Source: an uncultured cyanobacterium
Lineage (GTDB): Bacteria; Cyanobacteriota; Cyanobacteriia; PCC-6307; Cyanobiaceae
Direction of reading: 5' to 3'
NCBI GenBank assembly: GCA_903935205.1
Contig: CAIZQU010000096.1
Span: 1-64,000, forward strand
Length of the DNA: 64,000 nt
Shown here piece by piece: positions 45,259 to 53,992 of this stretch (positions are counted from its first letter, which is position 1; the number at the start of each line of letters is the position of its first letter). The position numbers and the translations under genes were made by a program. The notes below the pieces were generated by a model that saw only the letters and a program-made list of their open reading frames with translations, made no database searches and was not told where the DNA came from.

Positions 45259-45438
45259 ATGGCTGTTCCCAAGAAGAAAACGTCAAAAGGCAAGCGCAAC
45301 CAGCGCCATGCCCATTGGAAGGCCAAGGCAGGGGTTGCCGCCGCCAAGGCCCTCTCGATCGGCAAGGCCGTGCTGAGTGGCCGGGCCCAGGGCTTCGTCT
45401 ACCCGATCGCCACCGAAGCTGAGGAGAGCGACAGCTGA
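45259..45438 (+). CDS. rpmF: 50S ribosomal protein L32
   Basis: A 59-residue basic protein starting [20 protein letters not shown], the standard L32 N-terminus. It is part of the large ribosomal subunit. The Cys residues of zinc-binding L32 forms are absent, as is usual in cyanobacteria. The gene is divergent from the ftsH-type gene (87 bases) and its last 40 bases overlap the 3' end of the glycerate kinase gene. Confidence 0.96.
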   Translation: MAVPKKKTSKGKRNQRHAHWKAKAGVAAAKALSIGKAVLSGRAQGFVYPIATEAEESDS

Positions 45439-46349
45439 GCTGATCCAGGCAGGGGGCGCCGGCGTCCGTCCAGCACGGTCACCCCCAGCAGGGGCACTAC
45501 CGACGAAGGGCTGGACGCTGAATCCTCCCGGGGGACGGCCCCTCTCTGGCTGATCACCAGGGGATCCTGGTAGAGCGGTGGAGGCAGGGAATGGAGGCTG
45601 GCCCGCACCAGCTGATCGAGCGCTCCGGGTTCGAGGCTCCCCCGGCCTGACCTGCGCTGTCTCGCCTCCGCCTGGAACCGCCAGCGGCGGGGCAGGCTCC
45701 ATCGCTGGGGGCGCAACACCCAGAGGCCGTCACAGGCGTGCCAGAGCTCTTCATAGGCAGCCAGTTCCCGATCCCAGCGGGGCAGCCAGGCCCACTCCTG
45801 TGCGGTCAGTGACCAGTCCCGCAGTTGATCCCCTCGGCAGGCGGCCAATCTCTCCTCCCCCAGGCTGCGGCAACCCATCAGCCAGCCCTCGATCAGCAAG
45901 GCCTCGGCTTCCAGCACCTGGTCATCCGCACGATCTCCCTCGCCGCCGGCCAGCCCCTTATCGAACCGCGCCAGTCGCAGCGGACCACCGGCGCGCCAGT
46001 CAGCCAGCCGTTCCAGCAACAGAGGCAGGTCGTGACTTCCCGGAGGCACGCGGCTCACTCCGAAAGGGTTGCCCTGGAGGCGCCTCAGCCGCTCAGGCCA
46101 GGGGTAGTAAAAGTCATCGATGGAAGCCACCGCCAACCGCAGCCCCCGGCTCTCCGCCAGGGCGATGAGTTGGCGGGACAACGTGCTCTTGCCCGCTCCA
46201 ACGGGGCCATTGAGGGCGAGCAACGCTGGCCTGGTTCCGCAGCGCTGCCGCAGGCTGAGCAGGCTGTTCAGCAGGGTGCAGGCCAGATCCGGCGGCTCCG
46301 CGAGGTGAGGCGGACCGATCTCCGTCGATGGGCCGTCCTCAGGTTCCAA
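45399..46349 (-). CDS. glyK: P-loop D-glycerate 3-kinase
   Basis: About 316 residues from TTG 46349 (TTG 46388 is possible). A P-loop kinase with [20 protein letters not shown], then [16 protein letters not shown], the conserved [19 protein letters not shown] and [19 protein letters not shown]. This matches the plant and cyanobacterial GLYK family, which returns glycerate from photorespiration to the Calvin cycle as 3-phosphoglycerate. It overlaps the ycf20-like gene at its start by 11 bases and rpmF at its end by 40 bases on the opposite strand. Confidence 0.85.
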   Translation of the reverse strand: MEPEDGPSTEIGPPHLAEPPDLACTLLNSLLSLRQRCGTRPALLALNGPVGAGKSTLSRQLIALAESRGLRLAVASIDDFYYPWPERLRRLQGNPFGVSRVPPGSHDLPLLLERLADWRAGGPLRLARFDKGLAGGEGDRADDQVLEAEALLIEGWLMGCRSLGEERLAACRGDQLRDWSLTAQEWAWLPRWDRELAAYEELWHACDGLWVLRPQRWSLPRRWRFQAEARQRRSGRGSLEPGALDQLVRASLHSLPPPLYQDPLVISQRGAVPREDSASSPSSVVPLLGVTVLDGRRRPLPGSAQLSLSSASVAIG

Positions 46350-46689
46350 GTTTGAAGGCCTCCAGCACCACCGCGTAGGTGGAGCCAATCCGCAGGTTGT
46401 CCAGCATCACCCACCCCAGGGGCCTTTCACCCTCGGCGAGCAGGCGGGTGCGCAGCCGGATCACCAGCTCCGTGACCACCACCAGCGCCAGCACCAGCAG
46501 CGGCCGTCCCCCCGGGATCCGCACCACCAGCAGGGTGAGCACATTCTGACCGGCGTAGTAACCCAGCAGCAGGGCCAACAGGGCCAGGCTGGCGCTTCGC
46601 CAGCTGCGTCGCAGCTGGCCGAGCAGGGAGCTGGCAAGGCGCCGCTCCAAGGTCGCGTAGCGGGTCTGCTGCAGGGGCGGTGGGCTCAC
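46339..46689 (-). CDS. DUF565 / Ycf20-like protein
   Basis: A 116-residue membrane protein from GTG 46689. The hydrophobic part (SLALLALLLGYYAGQNVLTL, LLVLALVVVTELVIRL) and the C-terminus [20 protein letters not shown] match the DUF565/Ycf20 family of cyanobacteria and plastids. Ycf20-like proteins have been linked to photoprotection (non-photochemical quenching) in green algae and plants. Its GTG overlaps the stop of the upstream phosphatase gene by three bases (GTGA arrangement), which supports this start. Confidence 0.8.
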   Translation of the reverse strand: MSPPPLQQTRYATLERRLASSLLGQLRRSWRSASLALLALLLGYYAGQNVLTLLVVRIPGGRPLLVLALVVVTELVIRLRTRLLAEGERPLGWVMLDNLRIGSTYAVVLEAFKLGT

Positions 46690-47456
46690 GATGAAGGCAG
46701 CAGCTGCTCCAGCCAGGAGAGCGTGGCAACCCCTCCGGGGCAAGCGGGGCCGCGCAGGACCGTCAGGGGCTGCTGCTCCGTTCCCAGGCCATCGACCACG
46801 GCCACCGCGGCGGCGAAGGCCTCCAGGGGTTCCGATCGGCTCACCTCCGACAGGGTGATCAGGGTGGGAACACCCGCGGCCGTGGCCGCCGCCAGACCCT
46901 GGGGTGAATCTTCGACGGCCAACACCCCTGCCGCCAGGTCCATGCGGGCCAGCGCAAGCCGGTAGCCCTCGGGATCGGGTTTCTTGCGCTCCACGTCGTC
47001 ACCACAGATCCAGCCGCTGAAGGCGCCGGCCTGCTCCCCCAGGCTGTTTTGGGTCAGGGCCTGAACCGCTGAGCGGGAGCTGGTGGTCACGATCCACTGG
47101 GCCAGGCCGGCGCTCGCCGCAGCCGCGATCAGGCGGGCCACACCGGGCCGCAGGGGCAGCTGGCCCCGCTGCAGCAGGGCGCCGTAGTGCCGCTTCTTGC
47201 TGGCCACCAGCCGATCGAGCAGTGCTGACCCCTGGTCGCTGGGGCCGTTGCCGACGCGCTGTTGTTCCATCCAGGCCGCGATCCGTTCCCGACCGCCCCC
47301 CACCGCCAGCAGCCGTCGGTAGGTGTGCCGATCCCAGCGCCAGGGGAGGTCATGGTCGGCGAAGGCGGCATTGAAGGCCAGCCTGTGGCCCGCCAACTCC
47401 GTTTCGGCAAGGGTGCCATCCACATCCCAGAGGATTGCCCGCAGCGGCTCACCCAT
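46686..47456 (-). CDS. CbbY/beta-phosphoglucomutase-like HAD phosphatase
   Basis: A 256-residue HAD-superfamily phosphatase. Motif I is ILWDVDGTLAETELAGHRLA, with the helical cap after it; motif II is IVTTSSRSAVQALT; motif III has the Lys in DVERKKPDPEGYRLAL; motif IV is VLAVEDSPQGLAAATAAGVP. It is close to the CbbY family, whose members hydrolyse xylulose 1,5-bisphosphate, a RuBisCO inhibitor. That substrate fits a cyanobacterium but is inferred. The stop overlaps the next gene's GTG. Confidence 0.88.
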   Translation of the reverse strand: MGEPLRAILWDVDGTLAETELAGHRLAFNAAFADHDLPWRWDRHTYRRLLAVGGGRERIAAWMEQQRVGNGPSDQGSALLDRLVASKKRHYGALLQRGQLPLRPGVARLIAAAASAGLAQWIVTTSSRSAVQALTQNSLGEQAGAFSGWICGDDVERKKPDPEGYRLALARMDLAAGVLAVEDSPQGLAAATAAGVPTLITLSEVSRSEPLEAFAAAVAVVDGLGTEQQPLTVLRGPACPGGVATLSWLEQLLPSS

Positions 47457-47527
47457 TGGCAGAAACCAGCGCAGGCCGCCGCCAGGCTAGGGCTGGCAAC
47501 GGGCCGGGGCCGCCGCACAATGCAGAG

Positions 47528-49426
47528 ATGCTCGGATCTCCCCTTCCCTCCCCCGCCGATCAGCGGCCCTGGCGGCTGCCAGCTCCGTTGCAGGCTCCTG
47601 CTGCCGAAGCCGGGGCCGGCCCAGCCAACCTTCCCACGGAGCTGTTGGCGGTGTTGAGTCGGCGCGGCCTGGTCGGGGAAGCGGCGGTGCAGGCCCTGCT
47701 CGATCCGCCGCCGGCCCCAGCCGCTCTTGAGCATTTCCCCGATCTGGCCAGGGCCGTGGAGCGGCTGGCCCTGGCCTGTGCCAGCGCTGAGCCCGTGGCG
47801 ATCTGCGGCGATTACGACGCCGATGGCATGACGAGCACGGCCCTGCTGGTGGGGGTGCTGGCCCGGCTCGGGGCGGCGCCGAAGCCGGCGATCCCCAGCC
47901 GCCAGGAGGACGGTTACGGGCTCAATGCCGGCATGGTCGAAATGCTGGCAGCCGAGGGCATCGGCCTGCTGATCACGGTCGACAACGGCGTCGCCGCCCG
48001 GGAGGCCCTCGACCGGGCCCAGGCCCTGGGGGTCGACGTGATTCTCACCGACCACCACAGCCTGCCGCCCGAGCTGCCTCCCCACCTGGCCCTGCTCCAC
48101 CCGGCGGTCACTCCGGAGGGTTCTCCCTATCGGGGCCTGGCGGGGGTGGGGCTGGCCTTCGTGCTGGCCCGTGCCCTCTGCCGCAGTCTCGGCCGGGCTG
48201 ACGGGGAGGCGATGGCCCGCGATCTCTTCTGCATCGGCACGATCGCCGACATGGCGCCCTTGCTTGGCGTGAACCGCCGTTGGCTGCTGGATGGGCTGCC
48301 TCGATTGGCTGAGAGTCGGCTGGAGGGCCTGAAGGCTCTGGTGCGGATCGCCGGGGTGGAGGAGAAGCGGATCGATGCCGGCACGGTCGGCTTCCAGCTC
48401 GCTCCGCGGATCAATGCTGTGGGACGACTGGGAGATCCGCTGCTGGTGGTTGAGTTGCTGACCACCGAGAACGCCGATCAGGCCCTGGAACTAGCTCGCC
48501 GCTGCGATGCCCTCAACCGTCAGCGGCGCGACCTCTGCGCTGCGATCGAAGCGGAAGCCCTGGCCCTGCTGGAGGCCGACGGCCCCCAGCGCCCCGACTT
48601 CCTGTTGCTCGCTCAGAGCCACTGGCACCACGGGGTGATCGGCATTGTGGCGGCCAGGTTGATGGAGCGTTTCGAGCGCCCGGTCGCCCTGCTGGCCAGC
48701 GAAGGGGGTGGCCGTCTGCGCGCCTCGGTGCGGGCTCCCCGGGGGTTTGCCGTCGATCAGGCCCTCAACCACTGCGCCGATCTGCTGGAGCGGCACGGTG
48801 GCCATCCGGCCGCCGGAGGCTTCACGGTGCGTGCCGAGCGGGTTGGCGAGCTGCACAGCCGGCTTGATGGCCTGGCTTCGGCCTGGCTGGAGAGCAACGG
48901 TGGGCTGTTTCCGGTCGAGCCCGAGGCCCAGCTGCGCCTGGAGCGCATCGACCGGCCGTTCTGGCAGCAGCTGCAACGACTCGAACCGTTTGGTATCGGC
49001 CATCCGGCACCGCTGTTCTGGAGCAGTGGCTGTCGGGTGCTGATGCAGCGGCGTCTGCGCGGCGGCCATCTGCAGCTGGAGCTGGAGCAGCAGGGTGTTC
49101 GGCGCCGAGCCATCGGCTGGCGTTGGAGCGACCAGGAGACCGTGCCGGATCTGGTGGATGTGGCCTACCACCTGAAGATGGACCGCTGGCAGGGTGAGGA
49201 ACGTCTACAGATGGAGCTGGTAGCCCTGCGCCCCGGTCGGGTGGATGGGGTGGTGCTCCGTCATCGGCAACGCCACTACCACTGTTGCCGCCATGGGGAA
49301 GGGGTGCTGATCCGCAATGATGCCGGCATGGAATACAAAGCCAGCCTCAACGACGACACCAGCCAGCATCCCTATCTGCGCCGACTCGTGCAGGGTGCGG
49401 CCCTCGCCCTTGGGCTGACCGCCTGA
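47528..49426 (+). CDS. recJ: Single-stranded-DNA-specific exonuclease RecJ
   Basis: A 632-residue DHH-family 5'-3' exonuclease. Motif I is AICGDYDADGMTSTALLVGV, motif II GIGLLITVDNGVAAREALD, motif III DVILTDHHSLPPELP, motif IV FCIGTIADMAPLLGVN. The DHHA1 domain follows, with the Gly-rich signature in RHGGHPAAGGFTVRAERV. RecJ acts in recombination and mismatch repair. The ATG at 47528 is chosen because the upstream frame overlaps the divergent phosphatase gene's promoter. A C-terminal part rich in His and Arg (VLRHRQRHYHCCRHGEG) is an extra segment common to cyanobacterial RecJ. Confidence 0.94.
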   Translation: MLGSPLPSPADQRPWRLPAPLQAPAAEAGAGPANLPTELLAVLSRRGLVGEAAVQALLDPPPAPAALEHFPDLARAVERLALACASAEPVAICGDYDADGMTSTALLVGVLARLGAAPKPAIPSRQEDGYGLNAGMVEMLAAEGIGLLITVDNGVAAREALDRAQALGVDVILTDHHSLPPELPPHLALLHPAVTPEGSPYRGLAGVGLAFVLARALCRSLGRADGEAMARDLFCIGTIADMAPLLGVNRRWLLDGLPRLAESRLEGLKALVRIAGVEEKRIDAGTVGFQLAPRINAVGRLGDPLLVVELLTTENADQALELARRCDALNRQRRDLCAAIEAEALALLEADGPQRPDFLLLAQSHWHHGVIGIVAARLMERFERPVALLASEGGGRLRASVRAPRGFAVDQALNHCADLLERHGGHPAAGGFTVRAERVGELHSRLDGLASAWLESNGGLFPVEPEAQLRLERIDRPFWQQLQRLEPFGIGHPAPLFWSSGCRVLMQRRLRGGHLQLELEQQGVRRRAIGWRWSDQETVPDLVDVAYHLKMDRWQGEERLQMELVALRPGRVDGVVLRHRQRHYHCCRHGEGVLIRNDAGMEYKASLNDDTSQHPYLRRLVQGAALALGLTA

Positions 49427-49789
49427 TCCACCGTTGTTCACCCTGCCAAAACGGCGGTGGAACCAGGCCGTGGCAGCGGACCCATGGTTCGATCAACACA
49501 GATCCAAAAGCACCGCTGCAGCGGTCCGAGCGGGTGAACCAGAGACTTCAAGGGACCTGAACTCGATGGGTTCGAATTCAGTGGATCTGGATTCAATGGG
49601 CCTAAGGATCGCCAGGGTGTTGAAAAACGGTCTAGACCCTGAATCCCAGATCAGGGGTCAATCCTGATGCAAGGATCAAAGAGCCAAGATCAGGCCAGGG
49701 ATGGCAGCCACAGGCCTGAGCCGAGCAACGATCGGACCCAGGCCCGGATCTGCGTCAGGTTTTGAGCGACCAGTGCCGGCGGGGCCAGC
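49427..49789. other. Gap between recJ and psb30
   Basis: About 360 bases without a recognisable gene. It is less GC-rich than its surroundings. At 49558-49610 there are loosely repeated segments of the type GATGGGTTCGAATTCAG, too diverged to call a repeat array. No RNA gene could be folded by eye. Confidence 0.4.
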
Positions 49790-49897
49790 TCAGAGGGCGC
49801 CGCGGCGATAGAAAAGAATGAAGATCACAGCAGGACCGGCGATGGTGATCAGGGCCAGGGCGGCGAAGTTGGAGATCAGATGGAAATCGATGCCCAT
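49790..49897 (-). CDS. psb30: Photosystem II protein Psb30 (Ycf12)
   Basis: A 35-residue single-helix protein, [19 protein letters not shown] followed by a hydrophobic run and the ending [10 protein letters not shown]. The FYRRGAL end and length match Psb30, a small subunit at the edge of the photosystem II reaction centre near cytochrome b559. It stabilises the complex under strong light. The gene stands alone and is divergent from the next plus-strand gene by about 100 bases. Confidence 0.9.
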   Translation of the reverse strand: MGIDFHLISNFAALALITIAGPAVIFILFYRRGAL

Positions 49898-49999
49898 GAC
49901 GGATCAGAGATTGGCGCTGCTCTTCGATTGTAGGGGTGCGCTTCAAGTCAGAGCCGGGGTCCGGGTGTCAGTGTGACGGCTTGTCATGGGGGAGAGGTG

Positions 50000-50377
50000 A
50001 TGGCCTGCGGCACCACGGCGGCGCCCTCGCAGCATTGGCAGTGCATCAGCGGCTGTGGCTGCTGCTGCCGCCTCGATCCGGCCCGTCGGCCAGAGGCCCT
50101 CGAGGCCCTGGATCCCGAGCAGCGACGCCAATACCTGGAGATGGTGGGGGCCGATGGCTGGTGCATCCATTTCGACACCGGCGGCCAGCGCTGCCGCATC
50201 TATGCCGACCGTCCCGACTTCTGCCGGGTCAGCTCCCTGATCCAGCTGTTCGGCCAGCGGGGGGAGGATGGCGATGCCCTGGCGATCGCCTGCTGCACCC
50301 AGCAGATTCGCAGCGAGCGCGGCGGCCGTGGCAAGGTGATGCGACGCTTCCTCCGAGCGATCCGGCGTTCACGATGA
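50000..50377 (+). CDS. YkgJ-family cysteine-cluster protein
   Basis: A 125-residue protein from ATG 50000, preceded by GGGGGAG and a GTG one codon earlier. The cysteine cluster is in QCISGCGCCCRLDP near the N-terminus, with further Cys in WCIHF, RCRIYADRPDFCR and ACCTQQI. The pattern is that of the YkgJ (CxxCxxxC-type) zinc or iron-sulfur cluster family, of unknown function. In cyanobacteria it lies next to GDT1-type transporters as here, with a four-base overlap (ATGA). Confidence 0.83.
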   Translation: MACGTTAAPSQHWQCISGCGCCCRLDPARRPEALEALDPEQRRQYLEMVGADGWCIHFDTGGQRCRIYADRPDFCRVSSLIQLFGQRGEDGDALAIACCTQQIRSERGGRGKVMRRFLRAIRRSR

Positions 50378-50826
50378 GCTCTCCTCTGCCGCATCCCTCC
50401 GGATCTGAGCGTCCAGATCCGACAGCGGCCGACGGCCAGCACGCCGCCTCGCCATCGCCGGACACCTCCGAGCCGGCAGCCGCTGCCGCCCCGGGAGCGA
50501 CCGTCTCCTGGCTGAGTGTGTTCCTGAGCACCGCCACCACGGTCTTCCTGGCGGAGCTGGGGGACAAGACCCAACTGGCGGCCCTGCTGCTCTCCGCCGA
50601 ATCCGGTCGCCCGGTGGTGGTCTTCCTCGGGGCCTCCCTGGCCCTGATCTGCTCCAGCCTGGTGGGGGTGGTGCTGGGCCGCTGGCTGTCGACGGTGATG
50701 GCTCCGGAGCAGCTGGAACTCGCCGCCGGCGTGCTGATGGTGGCCCTCGGCCTCTGGCTCGGTCGGCAGGCGGTGCTTCATCTGGCCCCCCTGCCAGCCG
50801 TGGCGGCCGCCGCCCTCGGCACTTAG
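50374..50826 (+). CDS. GDT1/TMEM165 (UPF0016) half-size transporter 1
   Basis: A 150-residue membrane protein. After a 45-residue Pro/Ala/Ser-rich N-terminus comes the signature helix FLAELGDKTQLAALLLSAES (E-x-GD-K/R-T/S). Two more helices follow: PVVVFLGASLALICSSLVGV and LAAGVLMVALGLWLGRQAVL. GDT1 proteins move Mn2+ or Ca2+; in Synechocystis the homologue Mnx exports Mn2+ from the cytosol to keep photosystem II supplied and the cell safe. This gene carries only one signature motif, half of the usual two. Confidence 0.87.
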   Translation: MSSPLPHPSGSERPDPTAADGQHAASPSPDTSEPAAAAAPGATVSWLSVFLSTATTVFLAELGDKTQLAALLLSAESGRPVVVFLGASLALICSSLVGVVLGRWLSTVMAPEQLELAAGVLMVALGLWLGRQAVLHLAPLPAVAAAALGT

Positions 50827-50845
50827 CACCGAAACCGCCATCGCC

Positions 50846-51172
50846 ATGCTGTCGCTGCTCCTTTCCAGCTTCGTCACCGTCTTCCTGGCCGAACTCGGCG
50901 ACAAGACCCAGCTGGCCATCGTCAGCATCAGCGGCACCAGCCAACGGCCCGTGGCGGTGTTCGCCGGCAGTGCCACGGCGCTGGTGCTGGCGAGTCTGGT
51001 CGGAGCTGCGGCCGGCGGCTCACTCTCCACCCTCATCCCCACCGATGCCCTGCAGCTGGCTGCTTCGCTCGGCTTTCTGATCCTCGGAGGACGATTGATT
51101 CTCCGCTCCCGTTCAGCGGCGAAGGCCAGCGCCGCAGGCGGCGCACCGGGAAGCCCTGAGGTCGATCCCTAA
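50846..51172 (+). CDS. GDT1/TMEM165 (UPF0016) half-size transporter 2
   Basis: A 108-residue protein with the same single motif: FVTVFLAELGDKTQLAIVSI, then RPVAVFAGSATALVLASLVG and LQLAASLGFLILGGRLILRS. It follows its partner after 19 bases. The two together correspond to the two halves of a full-length GDT1 protein, so a heterodimeric Mn2+ or Ca2+ transporter is likely. Confidence 0.87.
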   Translation: MLSLLLSSFVTVFLAELGDKTQLAIVSISGTSQRPVAVFAGSATALVLASLVGAAAGGSLSTLIPTDALQLAASLGFLILGGRLILRSRSAAKASAAGGAPGSPEVDP

Positions 51173-51656
51173 AGTCGGGTAGGAATGGTTGGATCCGGCG
51201 CCATCGGGGCACCCCATCAGGGTCCTGAACGCGGCTACGCCGACTGCCTTCACCGGCCCTTCCACCCCCGCAGGCCGGCATCCCGCCGAACCGACAACAC
51301 CTTCGTCAGCGCCTGCTCCCCTGGTCGTCTCGGGCCTGCCCAGGAGTCCGCTCCCGGCCATCCCCCATCCCACGACGGCACCGATGGGGCATCCCAGCCG
51401 TGGATCGCTCCATCGCTGCTCGGTTGACCAGTCCGCCGCGGGTTCCCCCCGATGGTCTGGATCGATCCCACCCATTTCGCTCCTTCGAACGCCGGACACC
51501 CGGGGAACGACCGCGCCAACGCCAACGCCGCTCCCCGAGCCGCTGCACAGCGGTCTAAACCGACCCCGACCGATTCAGCGCCAAGGGGACTGCCCCACCC
51601 ACTGCCGAGCCCTTCCATCCACCGCCGCCGCCGCGGCGCACCACCGCCGATCTCCG
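51173..51656 (+). other. Long leader upstream of the RNB-family gene
   Basis: About 480 bases without an independent gene. The frame of the next gene is open back to 51189 but encodes only Pro/Ser/Thr-rich sequence (e.g. PLPAIPHPTTAPMGHP), and the family N-terminus is at 51657. A long 5' untranslated region is the simplest reading. Confidence 0.45.
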
Positions 51657-53975
51657 ATGAAGTTCACGGTCGCCGACCTGCTCGACCAGCTCCCCAGCGA
51701 GGAGTTCCTGCCCCTGACCCGGCTGGAGAAAGCCCTCGGGCTGTCCGACGGCGATGAGCGCCGGCAACTGGGCATCAGCCTCGAACCCCTCGCCCGCCTC
51801 GGCCTGCTCGAAAGCCGCGAGGAAGGTCTGCGGCGCCTGGACAATCCGGATCTGATCACGGCCCGATTGCGCTGCTCCAGCAAGGGGTTCTGCTTTGCCC
51901 TGCGCGAGGATGGCGGCGAGGACATCTACATCCGGGACCACCAGCTCAACCACGCCTGGAATGGCGACCGCGTCCTGGTGCGCGTCACCCGTGAAGGGGG
52001 GCGTCGGCGCTCACCGGAGGGGGCGGTGCAGTGCATCCTTGCCCGCGAAACCAGCAGCCTGCTGGCCCAGGTGGAGCGCCGCGATGAGGGGGATCTGGTG
52101 GCCGTCCCCCTCGACGACCGGCTGCTGACCACGATCCAGCTCCCCCCTGAAGACAGTCCCCACGCCGAAGACCGGGACGATGCCGTTGTCGAGGTGGCGA
52201 TCGATCGCTTCCCCGTCGCCCAGTTCGCGGCCCTCGGCCACGTGGCCCGGCGTCTGCCGGTCCGCGGCGGCGAGGAAGCCGATCGGGACCTGCTGCTCAC
52301 CAAGCACCATCTGCACAGCCGGCCGGCTGCACCCCGCGTCAGCCTGCGCAGCCTGGAGGACAGCCAGCGCACCGATCTCACTGGCCTGACGGTCCTGCTT
52401 CCCGTGGGTTGGCAGGGCCCGGACGCCCCGGGGCTCCCCGGGCTCTCCCTGGAGACCCGGGAGGACGGCGGCTGGCGCCTCTGGGTCCACGCCCCGGCGG
52501 TGGGTGAACGGGTGAGTGGCGGCAGCAGCCTCGATGGCTGGCTGGCCCAGCAGGGAGAGGCGATCTGCACCGGCCGCAGCTGGATCCCCCTGCTGACCCC
52601 CTCCCTGGCCAAGGCGTCGGCCTTCAGCCCCAACAACCGCTGCGAGGCCCTGTCGGTGGCCCTTGATCTGGCAGCCGATGGCACCCTGGAGCACTTCCGC
52701 TTCTGCCTGAGCACGATCCAGCCCACCGCCTGGCTCGATCCCGCCGCCCTCACGGCCCTGGTGGAGCGCAAGCCCAAGGCCCGCACCGTGCCGGCGGCCC
52801 TCAAGCCGATCAAGGACCATCTCAGCCTGGTGGAAGACCTGCAGACCGTCGCCGACCTGCTGCAGGCGCGCCGCCTTGGCGCCGGCTCCCTCGACCTCGA
52901 CCTGGCCCTGCCTTCGATCGACAGCCTCGGCGATCTGCGCCTGCCCCCTCCCGATGCCCCCCGCCAGGGTTGGCTGGTGCGACTGGAGCCGCAACAGCCC
53001 CTGCGCCTGCTTCGGGAGGCGGTGCTCGTGGCCCAGCGTGCCCTGGGCCGCCATCTGGCGGCGCTGCAACTGCCGGGTCTGTTCGCCTCCCAGGCCGGGC
53101 CCGATCCAGAAGCCCTCAACGACGTGGCCAAGGCCGCGCTCAGCCTGGAAATTCCGCTGGAACTCAGCCCGGAGGGCAATGCCGATGCCGCCGAGCTGGC
53201 GGCCGCCTTCGCCGCCACCAACCGCAGCCGCCCCCTGCAGCAGCAGCTCTGCGACTGCCTGCGCCCGGTGGAACTCGGGGACGGGCCCCAACCCCACGCC
53301 CTGGCCGCGGAGGATCAGGCCTATGCGCCCTGGTGCTGTCCGACCCTCCACTACGCCGACCTCTGGAACCAGCGACTGCTGGTCTGCCTGCTGACGGAGG
53401 GCAAGGACCGCCCCAGCGTGCGGCATAAGAACGGCGTCGATCTCGCCTCCGATGCCTGCCACGGCAGCACGGACTGGCCCCTGCTGAGCGAATCCCAGCT
53501 GGGCCCCTTCCGCGACGGCCTCAGCCACGGCCTGAGCAAACGACTCAATGGGCGCAGCCGCTTCCAGGAGGAGTTCCAGGCCGATGTGCTGGCCATGGCC
53601 CAGGCCCGTTACGCAGAGCCCCTGGTCGGCCAGACCCTGCCGGGGGTGATCAGCGGCGTGCAGAGCTACGGCTTTTTTGTGGAGGTGCCCCCTTCCCAGG
53701 TGGAGGGACTGGTGCACGTCAGCTCTCTGAAGGACGATTGGTATGAATACCGCTCCCGCCAGAATCGTCTGGTCGGTCGCAAGAATCGCCGCACCTACAT
53801 GGTGGGCGACAGCGTGGCGGTGGAGATTCAGAAGGTCGACGCCCTGCGCCACCAGATCGATCTGGCCGTGATCCAACCGGAGGATGGGGAAGCTTCGGCC
53901 CAGGACGGTGACGAATCGCGTGCAGCCTCCAGCGAACCCGAGCGGGCCGAAGGATCCGTGGCCGAGGACCTCTGA
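51657..53975 (+). CDS. RNB-family (RNase II/R-like) protein with lost active site
   Basis: A 772-residue protein from ATG 51657. A winged-helix-like N-terminus (FTVADLLDQLPSEEFLPLTR), a cold-shock-type domain (GFCFALREDGGEDIYIRDHQ, then WNGDRVLVRVTREGGRR), the RNB body and a C-terminal S1 domain (LPGVISGVQSYGFFVEVPPS, then GLVHVSSLKDDWYEY) are in the usual order. Active RNase II/R enzymes have the acid cluster D-x5-D-x-D-D before the GWRLWVHIA strand. Here the same place (about residues 240-265) reads LTVLLPVGWQGPDAPGLPGL, with no such cluster. The SPIRRY motif is replaced by CPTLHY (about 561-566). So it is probably an RNA-binding protein, not a nuclease. Confidence 0.82.
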   Translation: MKFTVADLLDQLPSEEFLPLTRLEKALGLSDGDERRQLGISLEPLARLGLLESREEGLRRLDNPDLITARLRCSSKGFCFALREDGGEDIYIRDHQLNHAWNGDRVLVRVTREGGRRRSPEGAVQCILARETSSLLAQVERRDEGDLVAVPLDDRLLTTIQLPPEDSPHAEDRDDAVVEVAIDRFPVAQFAALGHVARRLPVRGGEEADRDLLLTKHHLHSRPAAPRVSLRSLEDSQRTDLTGLTVLLPVGWQGPDAPGLPGLSLETREDGGWRLWVHAPAVGERVSGGSSLDGWLAQQGEAICTGRSWIPLLTPSLAKASAFSPNNRCEALSVALDLAADGTLEHFRFCLSTIQPTAWLDPAALTALVERKPKARTVPAALKPIKDHLSLVEDLQTVADLLQARRLGAGSLDLDLALPSIDSLGDLRLPPPDAPRQGWLVRLEPQQPLRLLREAVLVAQRALGRHLAALQLPGLFASQAGPDPEALNDVAKAALSLEIPLELSPEGNADAAELAAAFAATNRSRPLQQQLCDCLRPVELGDGPQPHALAAEDQAYAPWCCPTLHYADLWNQRLLVCLLTEGKDRPSVRHKNGVDLASDACHGSTDWPLLSESQLGPFRDGLSHGLSKRLNGRSRFQEEFQADVLAMAQARYAEPLVGQTLPGVISGVQSYGFFVEVPPSQVEGLVHVSSLKDDWYEYRSRQNRLVGRKNRRTYMVGDSVAVEIQKVDALRHQIDLAVIQPEDGEASAQDGDESRAASSEPERAEGSVAEDL

Positions 53976-53992
53976 CGGTCCCGCCAACCCCC

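Noticed and set aside
49555-49610. Possible tRNA (GGTTCGAATTC resembles a T-loop) or repeat array
   Set aside because: No acceptor or anticodon stems pair around it, and the repeat units are too diverged.
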